A stretch of DNA of 64,000 nucleotides. Source: Faecalibacterium prausnitzii (lineage in GTDB: Bacteria; Bacillota; Clostridia; Oscillospirales; Ruminococcaceae). Numbering within the stretch: the first letter of the stretch is position 1; each line of letters begins with the position of its first letter. Position numbers and translations under genes: made by a program. Below, piece after piece: positions 17,439 through 26,080 of the stretch. The notes under the pieces were generated by a model. It did not search any database and had not been told where the DNA came from. It worked only from the letters and a program-made list of their open reading frames with translations. The stretch lies in contig NZ_PRLE01000003.1 of NCBI RefSeq assembly GCF_003287495.1, positions 186,001 through 250,000 on the forward strand, read 5' to 3'.

Positions 17439-17471
17439 AAAACAGGGCTGCCATGCAGTTGCACAGCAGCC
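17439..17471 (-). terminator. Weak terminator at the end of the histidine operon
   Basis: GGCTGC (17446-17451) and GCAGCC (17466-17471) form a hairpin that, on the minus strand, is followed by CTGTTTTTG. It lies between the histidinol phosphatase and MATE genes. Confidence 0.55.
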
Positions 17472-17492
17472 TTGTCTCATTTTACTTGTTGT

Positions 17493-18317
17493 TTACAGCT
17501 CCTGGGTCTCAAAGCCGTTGACGGTGAGCACCTCCACGCTGGTAAAGCCTGCGGCTTTCACCGCCTCAGCGGCCTCATCAAAGCCAAAGGTCAGGCTGGC
17601 GGTATCGTGGGCGTCGGAGGTGATGATGACCTTGCCGCCCATCTTGTGCCACTCGGTCAGGAGCCAGGGGCCAGGGTAGAAGTCCTTGCGGTAGCCGCGG
17701 TAGACGCCGCCGGTGTTGACCTCCAGCAGGCAGCCATTCTCTTTGGCCGCGTTCAGCGCCTTGAGGGCAGCCGCCTTGTAGCGGGGAGACTCTTCCTCAA
17801 AGAACTCGCCCTCGGCGTTCAGCTTCTTGATGAGGTCGATGTGGGCCAGGATGTCCGGCTTCATGGCCGCCACCTTTTCCACCTCGGCAAAGTAGGCTTC
17901 CACAGCGGCCAGCGGGTCGCCGTCAAAATCATCGTAAATACAGTCGTGCAGGTCCTGCGGGCGGAAGTCGATCTCATAATACTTGCCCGTGTTCTTGCCG
18001 TACAGGTGGTGCGCGCTGCCGATCCAGTAATCATAGCCGGCGCGCTTGTCCTCGCTGAGGATGTCCCACTCGATGCCGCAGAGGATATCCACCTTGCCCT
18101 TATACTCGGTCTTGAGCTTGGCAATGGTGGCCTTGTACTGGGCGGTACGGCTGGGGCTCATGCAGTATTCGCGGTCACGCTGGGTATAGCTATGGCCCGT
18201 GAAGCCCAATGTGGTCAGGCCCTGCGCGCAGGCCGCGCTGGCCATCTCCTGCAAGGTGTTTTTGCCGTCGCACATCGTCGAGTGACAATGTACACTGGAC
18301 TTCTTGAAATCTGCCAT
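17493..18317 (-). CDS. hisJ: Histidinol-phosphatase, PHP family
   Basis: A 274-residue PHP-domain phosphatase (called HisJ or HisK) that removes phosphate from L-histidinol phosphate, the next-to-last step of histidine synthesis. Metal-binding motifs are visible: HCHS near the N-terminus (SVHCHSTMCDG), 'GFTGHSY', 'CGIEWD', 'IGSAHHL', 'LAHIDLIKK' and 'ITSDAHD'. The start is placed at the ATG at 18317, 7 bases after hisIE, rather than 66 bases upstream inside that gene. It is the last gene of the his operon and completes the pathway, since the HisB here is a dehydratase only. Confidence 0.9.
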   Translation of the reverse strand: MADFKKSSVHCHSTMCDGKNTLQEMASAACAQGLTTLGFTGHSYTQRDREYCMSPSRTAQYKATIAKLKTEYKGKVDILCGIEWDILSEDKRAGYDYWIGSAHHLYGKNTGKYYEIDFRPQDLHDCIYDDFDGDPLAAVEAYFAEVEKVAAMKPDILAHIDLIKKLNAEGEFFEEESPRYKAAALKALNAAKENGCLLEVNTGGVYRGYRKDFYPGPWLLTEWHKMGGKVIITSDAHDTASLTFGFDEAAEAVKAAGFTSVEVLTVNGFETQEL

Positions 18318-18324
18318 AGTGAAC

Positions 18325-18960
18325 TCACTGCATCCTTTCCTGTTTGACCTTGTAGTCAATAACGTGTCGTTTTTCCAGCTCACGGGTGATATCCTCCACC
18401 GTGATGCCCGCCTGCACCATCAGTACCAGCACATGGTAAGCCAGGTCGCTGATCTCATAAATGGTCTCGGCGTTGTCTTCTTTTTCGCCCGCAATGATGA
18501 CCTCGGTGCACTCCTCGCCCACCTTTTTGAGGATCTTCTCTTTGCCTTTCTCAAACAGGTAGGTGGTGTAGCTGCCCTCCTTGGGGCTGGTCTTGCGGCC
18601 CTTGATGAGGTCGTACAGGCCCTGCCAGCTGAACTGCTTGAGCTCCGGGGAGACATACACTTCGTTGAAGAAGCAGCTCTCCGCGCCGGTGTGGCAGGCG
18701 GGGCCCGCTTTTACCACTTCCACCACCAGGGCGTCCGCGTCGCAGTCGGCGGTGATGGACACCACCTGCTGCACGTTGCCGCTGGTCTCGCCTTTGCGCC
18801 AGATCTCCTGACGGCTCCGGCTCCAGAAGACCGTGCGGCCCTCCGCAATGGTCAGTGCCAGCGTCTCGGCGTTCATGTACGCGAGGGTGAGCACCTCTTT
18901 GGTGTAGTGGTCCTGCACGATGGCAGGGATCAGGCCTTTTTCATCAAATTTCAGTTCCAT
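18325..18960 (-). CDS. hisIE: Bifunctional phosphoribosyl-AMP cyclohydrolase / phosphoribosyl-ATP pyrophosphatase
   Basis: A 211-residue fused enzyme for steps two and three of histidine synthesis. Residues 1-110 are HisI: '[24 protein letters not shown]', '[18 protein letters not shown]' and the zinc motif '[11 protein letters not shown]' with '[12 protein letters not shown]'. Residues 120-211 are HisE: '[28 protein letters not shown]...[13 protein letters not shown]'. All key Cys, His and acidic residues are present. It sits between hisF (67-base gap) and the histidinol phosphatase gene. Confidence 0.96.
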   Translation of the reverse strand: MELKFDEKGLIPAIVQDHYTKEVLTLAYMNAETLALTIAEGRTVFWSRSRQEIWRKGETSGNVQQVVSITADCDADALVVEVVKAGPACHTGAESCFFNEVYVSPELKQFSWQGLYDLIKGRKTSPKEGSYTTYLFEKGKEKILKKVGEECTEVIIAGEKEDNAETIYEISDLAYHVLVLMVQAGITVEDITRELEKRHVIDYKVKQERMQ

Positions 18961-19027
18961 GGTAATGCTCCCGCCCCGAATGGGGACACCTATAGTTTAT
19001 CCGATTCCGCTGGGAAACGCAAGGGGT

Positions 19028-19783
19028 TCACAGCCGCATTTCCACACCATTTTTATTTAAGTATTCCTTTAACTCCCGGATGGTGAGCAGCTTCTGGTGG
19101 AAAATACCCGCCGCCAGGCCCGCGTCGATGCCCTTGTGGCCGAACAGCTCCAGAAAATCCTCTTTTTTGCCCGCGCCGCCGCTGGCGATGATGGGCACGC
19201 TGACCCGGCTGGCAACGGCGCCCAGCATTTCGAGATCAAAGCCGTTCCGGACGCCGTCCGTGTCAATGCTGTTGAGGCAGACTTCGCCCGCGCCGTGGTC
19301 CACGGCCCAGGCGATCCAGTCCAGCGCGTCCCGGCCCGTATCCTCGCGCCCGCCCTTGGCAAAAACGCGGAACTGGCCGTCCACCCGCTTGACATCTGCC
19401 GAGAGGACGACGCACTGGTTGCCGTACCGCTGGGCCGCCGCCGGGATGAGGTTGGGGTTCTTGAGGGCTCCCGAGTTGACACTGACCTTATCGGCCCCGC
19501 ACTTGAGCACCCGGTCAAAATCTTCCAGCGTGTGGATGCCGCCGCCCACCGTCAGGGGGATGAAGATCTCACTGGCCACCCGGGTCAGGATCTCCGTGAA
19601 GAGGGCGCGGCCCTCAAAACTGGCCGTGATGTCGTAGAACACCAGCTCATCGGCCCCGGCAGCGTTGTAGAGCCGGGCCATTTCCACCGGGTCGGCCACA
19701 TCCTTGATGCCCTCAAAGTTGGTGCCCTTGACCACCCGGCCATTCCGGACATCCAGACAGGGAATGATGCGTTTTGTGATCAT
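19028..19783 (-). CDS. hisF: Imidazole glycerol phosphate synthase, cyclase subunit
   Basis: A 251-residue (beta-alpha)8 barrel enzyme. Typical stretches are 'KRIIPCLDVRNGRVVKGTNFEGIKDVADP' with catalytic D11, 'LTVGGGIHTLEDFDRVLKCGADKVSVNSGAL', 'SIDTDG' with the second catalytic Asp, and 'VSVPIIASGGAGKKEDF'. Together with HisH it makes imidazole glycerol phosphate and AICAR from PRFAR and ammonia. It follows hisA by 18 bases. Length is that of the family. Confidence 0.97.
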   Translation of the reverse strand: MITKRIIPCLDVRNGRVVKGTNFEGIKDVADPVEMARLYNAAGADELVFYDITASFEGRALFTEILTRVASEIFIPLTVGGGIHTLEDFDRVLKCGADKVSVNSGALKNPNLIPAAAQRYGNQCVVLSADVKRVDGQFRVFAKGGREDTGRDALDWIAWAVDHGAGEVCLNSIDTDGVRNGFDLEMLGAVASRVSVPIIASGGAGKKEDFLELFGHKGIDAGLAAGIFHQKLLTIRELKEYLNKNGVEMRL

Positions 19784-19801
19784 CTTGCGTTTCCCTTTCG
19801 T

Positions 19802-20521
19802 TTATTTCTGTACCAGCTGTACGCAGCGGGCAAGATCCAGCGCCCCGGTGTAGAGGCTCTTGCCCAGGATGGCGGCCGCCACCCCCATCCGCTCCAGCTC
19901 CAGCAGCTCTGCCTCCGAGGAAATGCCGCCGCTGGCCGTGAACTCCACCCCCGGCACCTCGGCCGAGAGCTGGCGGTAGAGGGCCAGATTGGTGCCCTGC
20001 ATGGCGCCGTCGCAGGCAATATCCGTGTAGATGATGGCTTTGCAGCCCGCTGCTGCCAGCCGCTTGCAGAAGTTCACGCCCTTTTCGGCGCTGACCTCTT
20101 TCCAGCCGTGGATGGCAACAAAGCCATCTTTGGCGTCCACGCCCACCGCGATCTGATCGCCGTACTTTTGCAGCATCCGGGCCGTGAACGCAAAATCCGT
20201 CACGGCCACGCTGCCCAGGATGCAGCGCCCCACGCCGAGGGAGAGATATTTTTCGATCCGCTCCTCGGTGCGGATGCCGCCGCCCACCTCGATGTACAGG
20301 CCGCCCTGCTTTGCCAGTGCGGCAATGGTGTCATAGTTGGAGAGGGTACCGTCTTTTGCGCCGTCCAGATCGACAACGTGGAGATATTTTGCCCCTGCGG
20401 CCACAAACTGCCGCGCCTGGGCGCAGGGGTCGGTGCCGTAGACGGTCATTTTATCGTAATCGCCCTGGGTCAGGCGGACGACCTGACCATTCCGCAGGTC
20501 AATGGCGGGATAGAGTTTCAT
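19802..20521 (-). CDS. hisA: Phosphoribosylformimino-AICAR-P isomerase
   Basis: A 239-residue barrel enzyme that opens the ribose ring of ProFAR to give PRFAR. Visible motifs are 'MKLYPAIDLRNGQVVRLTQGDYDKMTVY' with the catalytic Asp, 'EVGGGIRTEERIEKYLSLGVGRCILGS', 'VGVDAKDGFVAIHGW' and 'YTDIACDGAMQGTN' with the second Asp. It lies between hisH (9-base gap) and hisF (18-base gap) in the operon. Confidence 0.97.
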   Translation of the reverse strand: MKLYPAIDLRNGQVVRLTQGDYDKMTVYGTDPCAQARQFVAAGAKYLHVVDLDGAKDGTLSNYDTIAALAKQGGLYIEVGGGIRTEERIEKYLSLGVGRCILGSVAVTDFAFTARMLQKYGDQIAVGVDAKDGFVAIHGWKEVSAEKGVNFCKRLAAAGCKAIIYTDIACDGAMQGTNLALYRQLSAEVPGVEFTASGGISSEAELLELERMGVAAAILGKSLYTGALDLARCVQLVQK

Positions 20522-20530
20522 GATATTTCC

Positions 20531-21139
20531 TCACAATTCTGCAAACGCCTTTAAGATCCGCAGCCCGGTGTCGCCGCTCTTCTCCGGGTGGAACTGCGTG
20601 CCGTACACCTTGCCCGCCCGCACCACGCCCGTGACCGGGATGGAGTAATCACTGACGGCCAACGTACTGGCGGTACAGTGTCTGCCGTAATAGCTGTGGA
20701 CGTAATAGACGTACTCGCCCTCCTGGATATATTGGAAAAGCGGGTCGTCCCGGAGGATGTGGAGGGCGTTCCAGCCGATCTGGGGCACTTTCAGCGCCGG
20801 GTCTTTCAGGTCCGGCTCCAGCGGGCAGACCTCGCCTTGGACGAAGCCGAGGCCTTGGTGCTCGCCGTATTCATAGCTCTTCTCAAACAGCAGCTGCATC
20901 CCCAGGCAGATGCCCAGCAGGGGCTTTTTCCGGGCCTCTTCTTTGATTACCGGCACAAGGCCCGTGGCGGTGAGTTTCTCCATGGCGTCGCCAAAGGCTC
21001 CCACGCCGGGCAGGATGATCCGGTCAGCCGCCCGGAGCCGGGCGGGGTCTGCCGTGACCACCGCTTCCAGCCCCAGATGGGCCAGGCTGGATTTGAGGCT
21101 GAACAGATTGCCCACGCCATAATCAACCATTGCAATCAT
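20531..21139 (-). CDS. hisH: Imidazole glycerol phosphate synthase, glutaminase subunit
   Basis: A 202-residue class I glutamine amidotransferase that feeds ammonia to HisF. The nucleophile is in 'LLGICLGMQLLFE', the catalytic His/Glu pair in 'YGTQFHPEKSGDTG', and the N-terminal 'MVDYGVGNLFSLKSSL' and 'ILPGVGAFGDAM' are characteristic. It overlaps hisB by 4 bases, so translation is probably coupled. Confidence 0.97.
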   Translation of the reverse strand: MIAMVDYGVGNLFSLKSSLAHLGLEAVVTADPARLRAADRIILPGVGAFGDAMEKLTATGLVPVIKEEARKKPLLGICLGMQLLFEKSYEYGEHQGLGFVQGEVCPLEPDLKDPALKVPQIGWNALHILRDDPLFQYIQEGEYVYYVHSYYGRHCTASTLAVSDYSIPVTGVVRAGKVYGTQFHPEKSGDTGLRILKAFAEL

Positions 21140-21726
21140 ACCAGCAGTCCTTTCGTGGAGGGGATCTCATCCCGGTGGGCAGCGTCGATGCGGACGGCCT
21201 CGGCCAGCGCGCGGCCCGCCCCCTTGAAGCAGGCTTCCAGAATGTGGTGGGTATTTTCGCCTGCAAATTGTACAAAGTGGACTGTGCCGGGCAGGTTGCG
21301 CACAAAGCCCAGCCAGAACTCCTGCACGCACTCCACGTCAAAATCGCCTACTTTTTCGGTCTTGCAGTGGACATCCCAGTTGAGGGTGCAGCGGCCGGAG
21401 ATATCCACCGCGCAGAGGATGAGGGCTTCGTCCATGGGCAGAGTGAAGCTGCCGTAGCGGCGGATGCCCCGCATATCGCCCAGAGCCTTGGCAAAAGCCT
21501 GCCCCAGTGCAATGCCGATATCCTCGGTGGTGTGGTGGTAGTCCACCTCCACATCGCCGTGGCAGGTGAGGACGAGGTCAAAGCGGCCATGCCGGGCAAA
21601 CAGCTCCAGCATGTGGTTCAGAAAGCCGCAGCCCGTGTCCACCTGATAGCGGCCCGCGCCGTCCAGATTGAGGGTCAGCTCGATCTGCGTCTCGTTGGTG
21701 TTCCGTTCGATGCTCACTTCCCGCAT
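21136..21726 (-). CDS. hisB: Imidazoleglycerol-phosphate dehydratase
   Basis: A 196-residue manganese enzyme of histidine synthesis. The duplicated metal motif is seen in 'FLNHMLELFARHGRFDL' with 'DYHHTTEDIGIALGQA', and again in 'HHILEACFKGAGRALAEAVRID'. It is the monofunctional form without a phosphatase domain, matching the separate PHP histidinol phosphatase at the end of the operon. It follows hisC by 3 bases. Confidence 0.97.
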   Translation of the reverse strand: MREVSIERNTNETQIELTLNLDGAGRYQVDTGCGFLNHMLELFARHGRFDLVLTCHGDVEVDYHHTTEDIGIALGQAFAKALGDMRGIRRYGSFTLPMDEALILCAVDISGRCTLNWDVHCKTEKVGDFDVECVQEFWLGFVRNLPGTVHFVQFAGENTHHILEACFKGAGRALAEAVRIDAAHRDEIPSTKGLLV

Positions 21727-21729
21727 GGC

Positions 21730-22791
21730 TCATTCCTCCAAAATCTTGTCAAGAGCTGCCAGCAGCGCCTGCATTTCCTCCGGCGTGCCAATGGTGACGC
21801 GCAGCCAGTTGGCAATGCGCGGGGCATCGAAATGCCGCACCAGCACGCCCTTTTCTTTCAACTTTTTGTAAAGTTCCGCCCCGTTTTTCCGCTCCGTGCT
21901 GGCAAACAGGAAATTGGAGCGGCTGTCCAGGCAGGTGAAGCCCCGCGCTTCCAGCTGCTGTTTCGTCCAGGCACGGGTCTCGATGATGGCCGCGCGGGTC
22001 TTGTCGAAATAGGCGGTATCGTTCAGCGCGGCCTCACCGGCTTTCAGGGTCAGCCGGTTGATATTGTAGGGGTTCAGGCTGAACTTGACCCGATTCAGGT
22101 CTGCAATGAGCTTTGCATTGCCCATGGCCAGGCCCAGCCGGGCACCCGCCAGCTGGCGGGATTTGGAGAAGGTCTGGATCACCAGCAGGTTCTCGTACTG
22201 GTCGATGAGGGGCACGCAGCTCTCCCCGCCAAAGTCCACATAGGCCTCGTCCACAATGACCACGTTGTTGGGGTTGGCTTTCAGGATGCCCTCTATGGCA
22301 CCGCGGGGCAGGGCCAGACCCGTGGGGGCATTGGGGTTGGCAATGACGATGGTCTCGTTTCTGCCGTAGTAATCGGCGGGGTCCAGCGTGAAATCCTCTT
22401 TCAGGGGAACGATATCGCTGGGGATGTGGAGCAGCCCGCACCAGACGCCGTAGCAGCCGTAGGTGATGTCGGCATAGGCCAGCGGGTGGCTCTCATCGCA
22501 GAACGCCCGGAGCGCGAAGAAGAGGTTCTCGTCGCTGCCGTTGCCGGGCATGATCTGATCCGGCTGCAGGCCAAAGTGCTTTGCCGCAGTCTGGAGCAGG
22601 TCGGCACAGGCGGGGTCGGAGTAGAGGCGGAGCTTTTCCACCTCGGCCCGGCTCACGGCGTCCAGAACCGCCGGGGAGGGCGGGTAGGGGCTCTCGTTGG
22701 TGTTGAGCTTAATGTATTTCTGGTCCTGCGGCTGCTCCCCCGGGGTGTAGGGGGTGACAGCGGCAAGGCGGGGTGAAAGAAAACGGCTCAT
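21730..22791 (-). CDS. hisC: Histidinol-phosphate aminotransferase
   Basis: A 353-residue fold type I PLP enzyme. The start is the ATG at 22791 (MSRFLSPRLAAVTPY), 6 bases after GGAGGA; a longer frame lacks a ribosome site. Key stretches are 'IKLNTNESPYPPSP', 'PGNGSDENLFFALRAF', 'IANPNAPTGLALP', 'VIVDEAYVDF' and the PLP lysine in 'QTFSKSRQLAGARLGLAM'. It converts imidazole acetol phosphate and glutamate to histidinol phosphate. A dispersed repeat fills the gap between it and hisD. Confidence 0.96.
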   Translation of the reverse strand: MSRFLSPRLAAVTPYTPGEQPQDQKYIKLNTNESPYPPSPAVLDAVSRAEVEKLRLYSDPACADLLQTAAKHFGLQPDQIMPGNGSDENLFFALRAFCDESHPLAYADITYGCYGVWCGLLHIPSDIVPLKEDFTLDPADYYGRNETIVIANPNAPTGLALPRGAIEGILKANPNNVVIVDEAYVDFGGESCVPLIDQYENLLVIQTFSKSRQLAGARLGLAMGNAKLIADLNRVKFSLNPYNINRLTLKAGEAALNDTAYFDKTRAAIIETRAWTKQQLEARGFTCLDSRSNFLFASTERKNGAELYKKLKEKGVLVRHFDAPRIANWLRVTIGTPEEMQALLAALDKILEE

Positions 22792-22838
22792 TCGATGTTC
22801 CTCCGTTTCTGATAATGCGTTCTCGTCAACTGGCAACG

Positions 22839-22899
22839 AAACCTCTTTGCCAAGGGCTCCCCTGATAGGGGAGCTGGCGCAAAGCGCCTGAGAGGTTTA
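22839..22899 (-). repeat. Dispersed hairpin repeat, short form, inside the his operon (copy R1)
   Basis: Read on the minus strand it starts with the hisD stop codon TAA and runs AACCTCTCAGGCGC, a short hairpin GGCGC/GCGCC, a second hairpin AGCTCCCC/GGGGAGC around TATC, then CCTTGGCAAAGAGGTTT. AAACCTCT and AGAGGTTT form terminal inverted repeats. It lies in the 105-base gap between hisD and hisC, so it is carried in the operon transcript. Confidence 0.8.
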
Positions 22900-24171
22900 T
22901 TCGTATCGAATCGTCACACTGCGGGCGTGGGCGTGCAGGCCCTCCCGCTCGGCAAAATCGGCAATGCGGGGGGCAACCTCGCCCAGCGCCTCCCGGGTGT
23001 AGTAAAGAAAGCTGGATTTCTTGACGAAATCGTCCACGCCCAGGGGGCTGGAGAAGCGGGCAGTGCCGCTGGTGGGCAGGGTGTGGTTGGGGCCTGCGAA
23101 GTAATCACCCAGCGCCTCGGGCACGTTGCGGCCCAGGAAGATGCTGCCCGCGTTCTTGATCTCGTTCAGCACGCCGAACGGGTCTTCCACACAGACTTCC
23201 AGATGCTCGGGTGCAATGATGTTGCAGGCCTCAATGGCCTTGTGCAGGTCCGCACAGACGATGATCTTGCCGTTGTCGTCCACGCTGGCCCGGGCAATGG
23301 CGGCACGGGGCAGCTGAGGGATTTGAACCTCCAGCTCGGCCTGCACGGCCTGGGCAAGCTCCGGGCTGTCGGTGACAAGGACGGGGCTGGCCAGCTTGTC
23401 GTGCTCGGCCTGGCTCAGCAGGTCGGCCGCCACCCAGGCGGGGTTGCAGCCGCCATCGGCCAGTACCAGAATCTCGCTGGGACCTGCGATCATATCAATG
23501 CCCACCTTGCCGAAAACTTTCCGCTTGGCGGTGGCAACGTAGATGTTGCCGGGGCCCACGATCTTGTCCACCGCCGGGATGGTCTGGGTGCCGTAGGCCA
23601 GCGCGGCCACGGCCTGGGCGCCGCCGGTCTTGAAAATTTTGGTCACGCCGGCGGTGGCCGCCGCGGCCAGGATGACGGGGTTCACCTTGCCGTCCTTGCC
23701 CGCCGGGGTGGTCATGACGATCTCGGACACGCCCGCCACCTTGGCCGGGATGACGTCCATGAGGACGGTGGAGGGGTAGGCCGCCGTGCCGCCCGGGACG
23801 TAGACACCCGCCTTTTCAATGGGGGTGTACTTCTGGCCCAGCACGATGCCGGGCTTGTCGTTGACCACAAAGTTCTTGTGCACCTGCTGGCGGTGGAAGC
23901 TCTCGATGTTGGCGGCGGCTTCTTTCAGGGTTTCGAGGAAGTAGGGGTCCATGTTGGCAAAGGCGTCCTCGATCTCCTCCTGCGTCACCTGTAAATTCTC
24001 GATCTCCGCGCCATCGAACTTGAGGGCGTATTCTTTCAGGGCCTCATCGCCCCGGGTGCGGACGTCCGCAAGGATGGCGTCCACCACGTCTTCCACGTTC
24101 TTCTCGGCGCGGATGTCGCGGTTTAAAATCTCTTCCGGCTTGAGCGAATCAAAATCATAGAGCTTGATCAT
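22897..24171 (-). CDS. hisD: Histidinol dehydrogenase
   Basis: A 424-residue zinc enzyme that oxidises histidinol to histidine in two NAD-dependent steps. Family stretches are 'KAGVYVPGGTAAYPSTVLMDVIPAKVAGV', 'GGAQAVAALAYGTQTIPAVDKIVGPGNIYVATAKR', 'DMIAGPSEILVLADG' and 'AGSIFLGRNVPEALGDYFAGPNHTLPTSGTARF' with the catalytic and zinc residues. It overlaps the hisZG stop by 4 bases. Its own stop codon coincides with the first bases of a dispersed repeat. Confidence 0.97.
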   Translation of the reverse strand: MIKLYDFDSLKPEEILNRDIRAEKNVEDVVDAILADVRTRGDEALKEYALKFDGAEIENLQVTQEEIEDAFANMDPYFLETLKEAAANIESFHRQQVHKNFVVNDKPGIVLGQKYTPIEKAGVYVPGGTAAYPSTVLMDVIPAKVAGVSEIVMTTPAGKDGKVNPVILAAAATAGVTKIFKTGGAQAVAALAYGTQTIPAVDKIVGPGNIYVATAKRKVFGKVGIDMIAGPSEILVLADGGCNPAWVAADLLSQAEHDKLASPVLVTDSPELAQAVQAELEVQIPQLPRAAIARASVDDNGKIIVCADLHKAIEACNIIAPEHLEVCVEDPFGVLNEIKNAGSIFLGRNVPEALGDYFAGPNHTLPTSGTARFSSPLGVDDFVKKSSFLYYTREALGEVAPRIADFAEREGLHAHARSVTIRYE

Positions 24172-25766
24172 TTTGCTGCCTCCTGTTCTGCAAGTGCTGC
24201 CCGCAGCTTTGTGAGCATACGTTCCATCTCGTTGTGTTTGAACTGGTAGCTGGCCTTATTGGCAATGAACCGGGCCGAGATGGGCATGAACTCCGTGACC
24301 ACTTTCAGGCCGTTTTCCCGGAGGGTGGTGCCCGTCTCCACGATGTCCACGATGACGTCCGAGAGGCCCAGGATGGGGGCCAGCTCAATGGAACCGTTCA
24401 GCTTGATGATATCGATGTCCCGGCCCATGGACGCGTAATAGCTTTTTGCAATGTTGACGAACTTGGTCGCCACCCGCACCGGGCGGCTTGGGTCGTCCTG
24501 GTAATCCGCCGGGGCGGCCACGCACATCCGGCATTTGCCCAGGCCGGTGTCCAGCAGCTCGTAGACATCGGCAGAGGCCTCCGTCAGGATATCCTTGCCC
24601 ACGATGCCCACATCCGCCGCGCCGTGCTCGACGTAAATGGCAACGTCGCTGGGCTTGACGAGGAAGTAGCGGATGCCCGCCGCCGGGTTTTCCACCACCA
24701 GCTTGCGGGTGGCGTTGTAGTCCTCCGGGCAGCCGTAGCCAATCCTGGCCAGCAGGTCGTAGACCTTATCGCCCAGGCGGCCCTTGGGCAGGGCCACATT
24801 CAGCATTCCTTGATCGGCGTTCTGCTGCTGGACGGGCGGCAGCGGGGCGCTCAGGCGGTCCAGCTCGTCCAGATAGACGGCAAACCCGATGGCGTCCGCC
24901 CCGGGGGTGAATTTCTGCATCAGCAGGTCGTACCGGCCGCCCTTGAGCAGCGGGCGGGGCAGAGGGCGGAGATAGCCCTGGAAAATAAGGCCGTTGTAAT
25001 ACTCCATCTCGCCCGCAAGGGTCAGGTCCAGCCGGATGCTGCCGCCCGCCTTTGCCAGCGGTTCGGCCAGCGCGTTAAGCTCGGCCACGGCGGCCTCCAT
25101 CCGGGCGTTGCGGCAGAGGGCCGCGGCCTTGGGCAGGGCCACGGCATACTCCCCGCTGAGGGAGAGCAGGGCCGTCAGGGCGTTGGCATCGGCATCCGAA
25201 AGGCCCGCCGCTTTGGCAGCCGCCCGCAGCTCATGGATGTTCTTGGCCCGCAGCGTTTCCAGCAGAGCGGGGCGGGCGGCCTCCGGCACGCCCAGCGCGT
25301 CGAACAGGCCGAAGAGATAGCCCATGTGGCTGATCTCCAGCACCCACGGCTGGCCCATCTGCTCCAGTGACCGGGCCGCCAGGCAGACCGTCTGCCGCAC
25401 CTCCGGCTCTTTCACCTCGCCCAGCAGTTCCAGGCCCATCTGGGAGATTTCCTTGAACGTGTGGCTCTCCGCCGAGGGGCGGTAGACGTTCTCGTGGTAA
25501 TAATATTTCAGCGTTTCGCCCGGGGCGGGCTGTGCCGTCTTGGCAATGGAAAGGGTCACGTCCGGCTTGAGGGCCAGCAGGCGGCCATCCAGGTCGGTAA
25601 ACGTGATGACCTGCTCCGAGGAAAGGAAGCTGCGGTTCTCCTGATACAGGCCATACTCCTCAAACCGGCCCATGTGGTATTTGCGGCAGCCCGCCGCTTC
25701 GTACAGCGCGCGCAGCGCAAAGGAGGCACGCTCCTTGGGCTGCAGCCGTGCAAGATCAAACTCCAT
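24168..25766 (-). CDS. hisZG: Fused ATP phosphoribosyltransferase: HisZ regulatory domain plus HisG catalytic domain
   Basis: A 532-residue fusion that catalyses the first step of histidine synthesis. Residues 1-315 are HisZ, a histidyl-tRNA synthetase-like domain ('ALYEAAGCRKYHMGRFEEYGLYQ', 'ITFTDLDGRLLALKPDVTLSIAK', 'YYHENVYRP'). From residue 321 follows short-form HisG ('MLNVALPKGRLGDKVYDLLARIGYG', 'FLVKPSDVAIYVEHGAADVGIVGKDIL', and the PRPP motif region 'DVIVDIVETGTTLRENGL'). In most bacteria with short HisG the two are separate subunits; here no stop separates them. The start is the ATG at 25766 after GGGGAGA. It is the first gene of the operon and the likely point of histidine feedback control. 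Confidence 0.93.
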   Translation of the reverse strand: MEFDLARLQPKERASFALRALYEAAGCRKYHMGRFEEYGLYQENRSFLSSEQVITFTDLDGRLLALKPDVTLSIAKTAQPAPGETLKYYYHENVYRPSAESHTFKEISQMGLELLGEVKEPEVRQTVCLAARSLEQMGQPWVLEISHMGYLFGLFDALGVPEAARPALLETLRAKNIHELRAAAKAAGLSDADANALTALLSLSGEYAVALPKAAALCRNARMEAAVAELNALAEPLAKAGGSIRLDLTLAGEMEYYNGLIFQGYLRPLPRPLLKGGRYDLLMQKFTPGADAIGFAVYLDELDRLSAPLPPVQQQNADQGMLNVALPKGRLGDKVYDLLARIGYGCPEDYNATRKLVVENPAAGIRYFLVKPSDVAIYVEHGAADVGIVGKDILTEASADVYELLDTGLGKCRMCVAAPADYQDDPSRPVRVATKFVNIAKSYYASMGRDIDIIKLNGSIELAPILGLSDVIVDIVETGTTLRENGLKVVTEFMPISARFIANKASYQFKHNEMERMLTKLRAALAEQEAAK

Positions 25767-25864
25767 GCTGTCTCCCCATTTCTTTCCCAGTGTTTTTCCA
25801 CGCCTTTTGCACGGCACGTTCCGTGCAGGCTTTTCCTGCAGCCGATGCAGGATGTTCTGGTTTC

Positions 25865-25893
25865 ATTTTACTTTATCTTGGTAAAGTTGTAAA
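25865..25893 (-). promoter_or_regulatory. Candidate promoter of the histidine operon
   Basis: On the minus strand, TTTACA (25893-25888), 17-base spacer and TAAAAT (25870-25865), about 100 bases before the hisZG start. The rest of 25767-26003 holds no gene. I see no T-box or histidine-leader peptide in it. Confidence 0.55.
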
Positions 25894-26003
25894 GCATAAA
25901 AGTGACAGCCTTTTGATTTTCCAGCAAAAATTTTCTGGTGTGTTTGCCAGTTGTCCGTTCTCAGCGGACAAATCCACCGTATCCTGGCTCTTTTGGGCGC
26001 AAA

Positions 26004-26043
26004 AAAGCCCCCGGAGGGTGTTTTACCGCTCTCCGGGGGCTTT
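26004..26043 (-). terminator. Terminator of hsp20
   Basis: A 13-bp stem (26004-26016 with 26031-26043) that on the minus strand ends in a T run (A's at 26001-26006) lies 37 bases after the hsp20 stop. Confidence 0.88.
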
Positions 26044-26080
26044 CTATGCGTGTTGTGCCTTGGCTCACACGACCAACGTT

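Noticed and set aside
24780-24840. Separate hisG start inside the fused gene
   Set aside because: An internal ATG exists at the HisG boundary, but no strong ribosome site precedes it and the frame is continuous with HisZ, so one fused product is the simpler reading.
25767-26003. T-box or histidine leader upstream of the his operon
   Set aside because: I found no T-box core sequence, no run of His codons and no terminator between promoter and hisZG.
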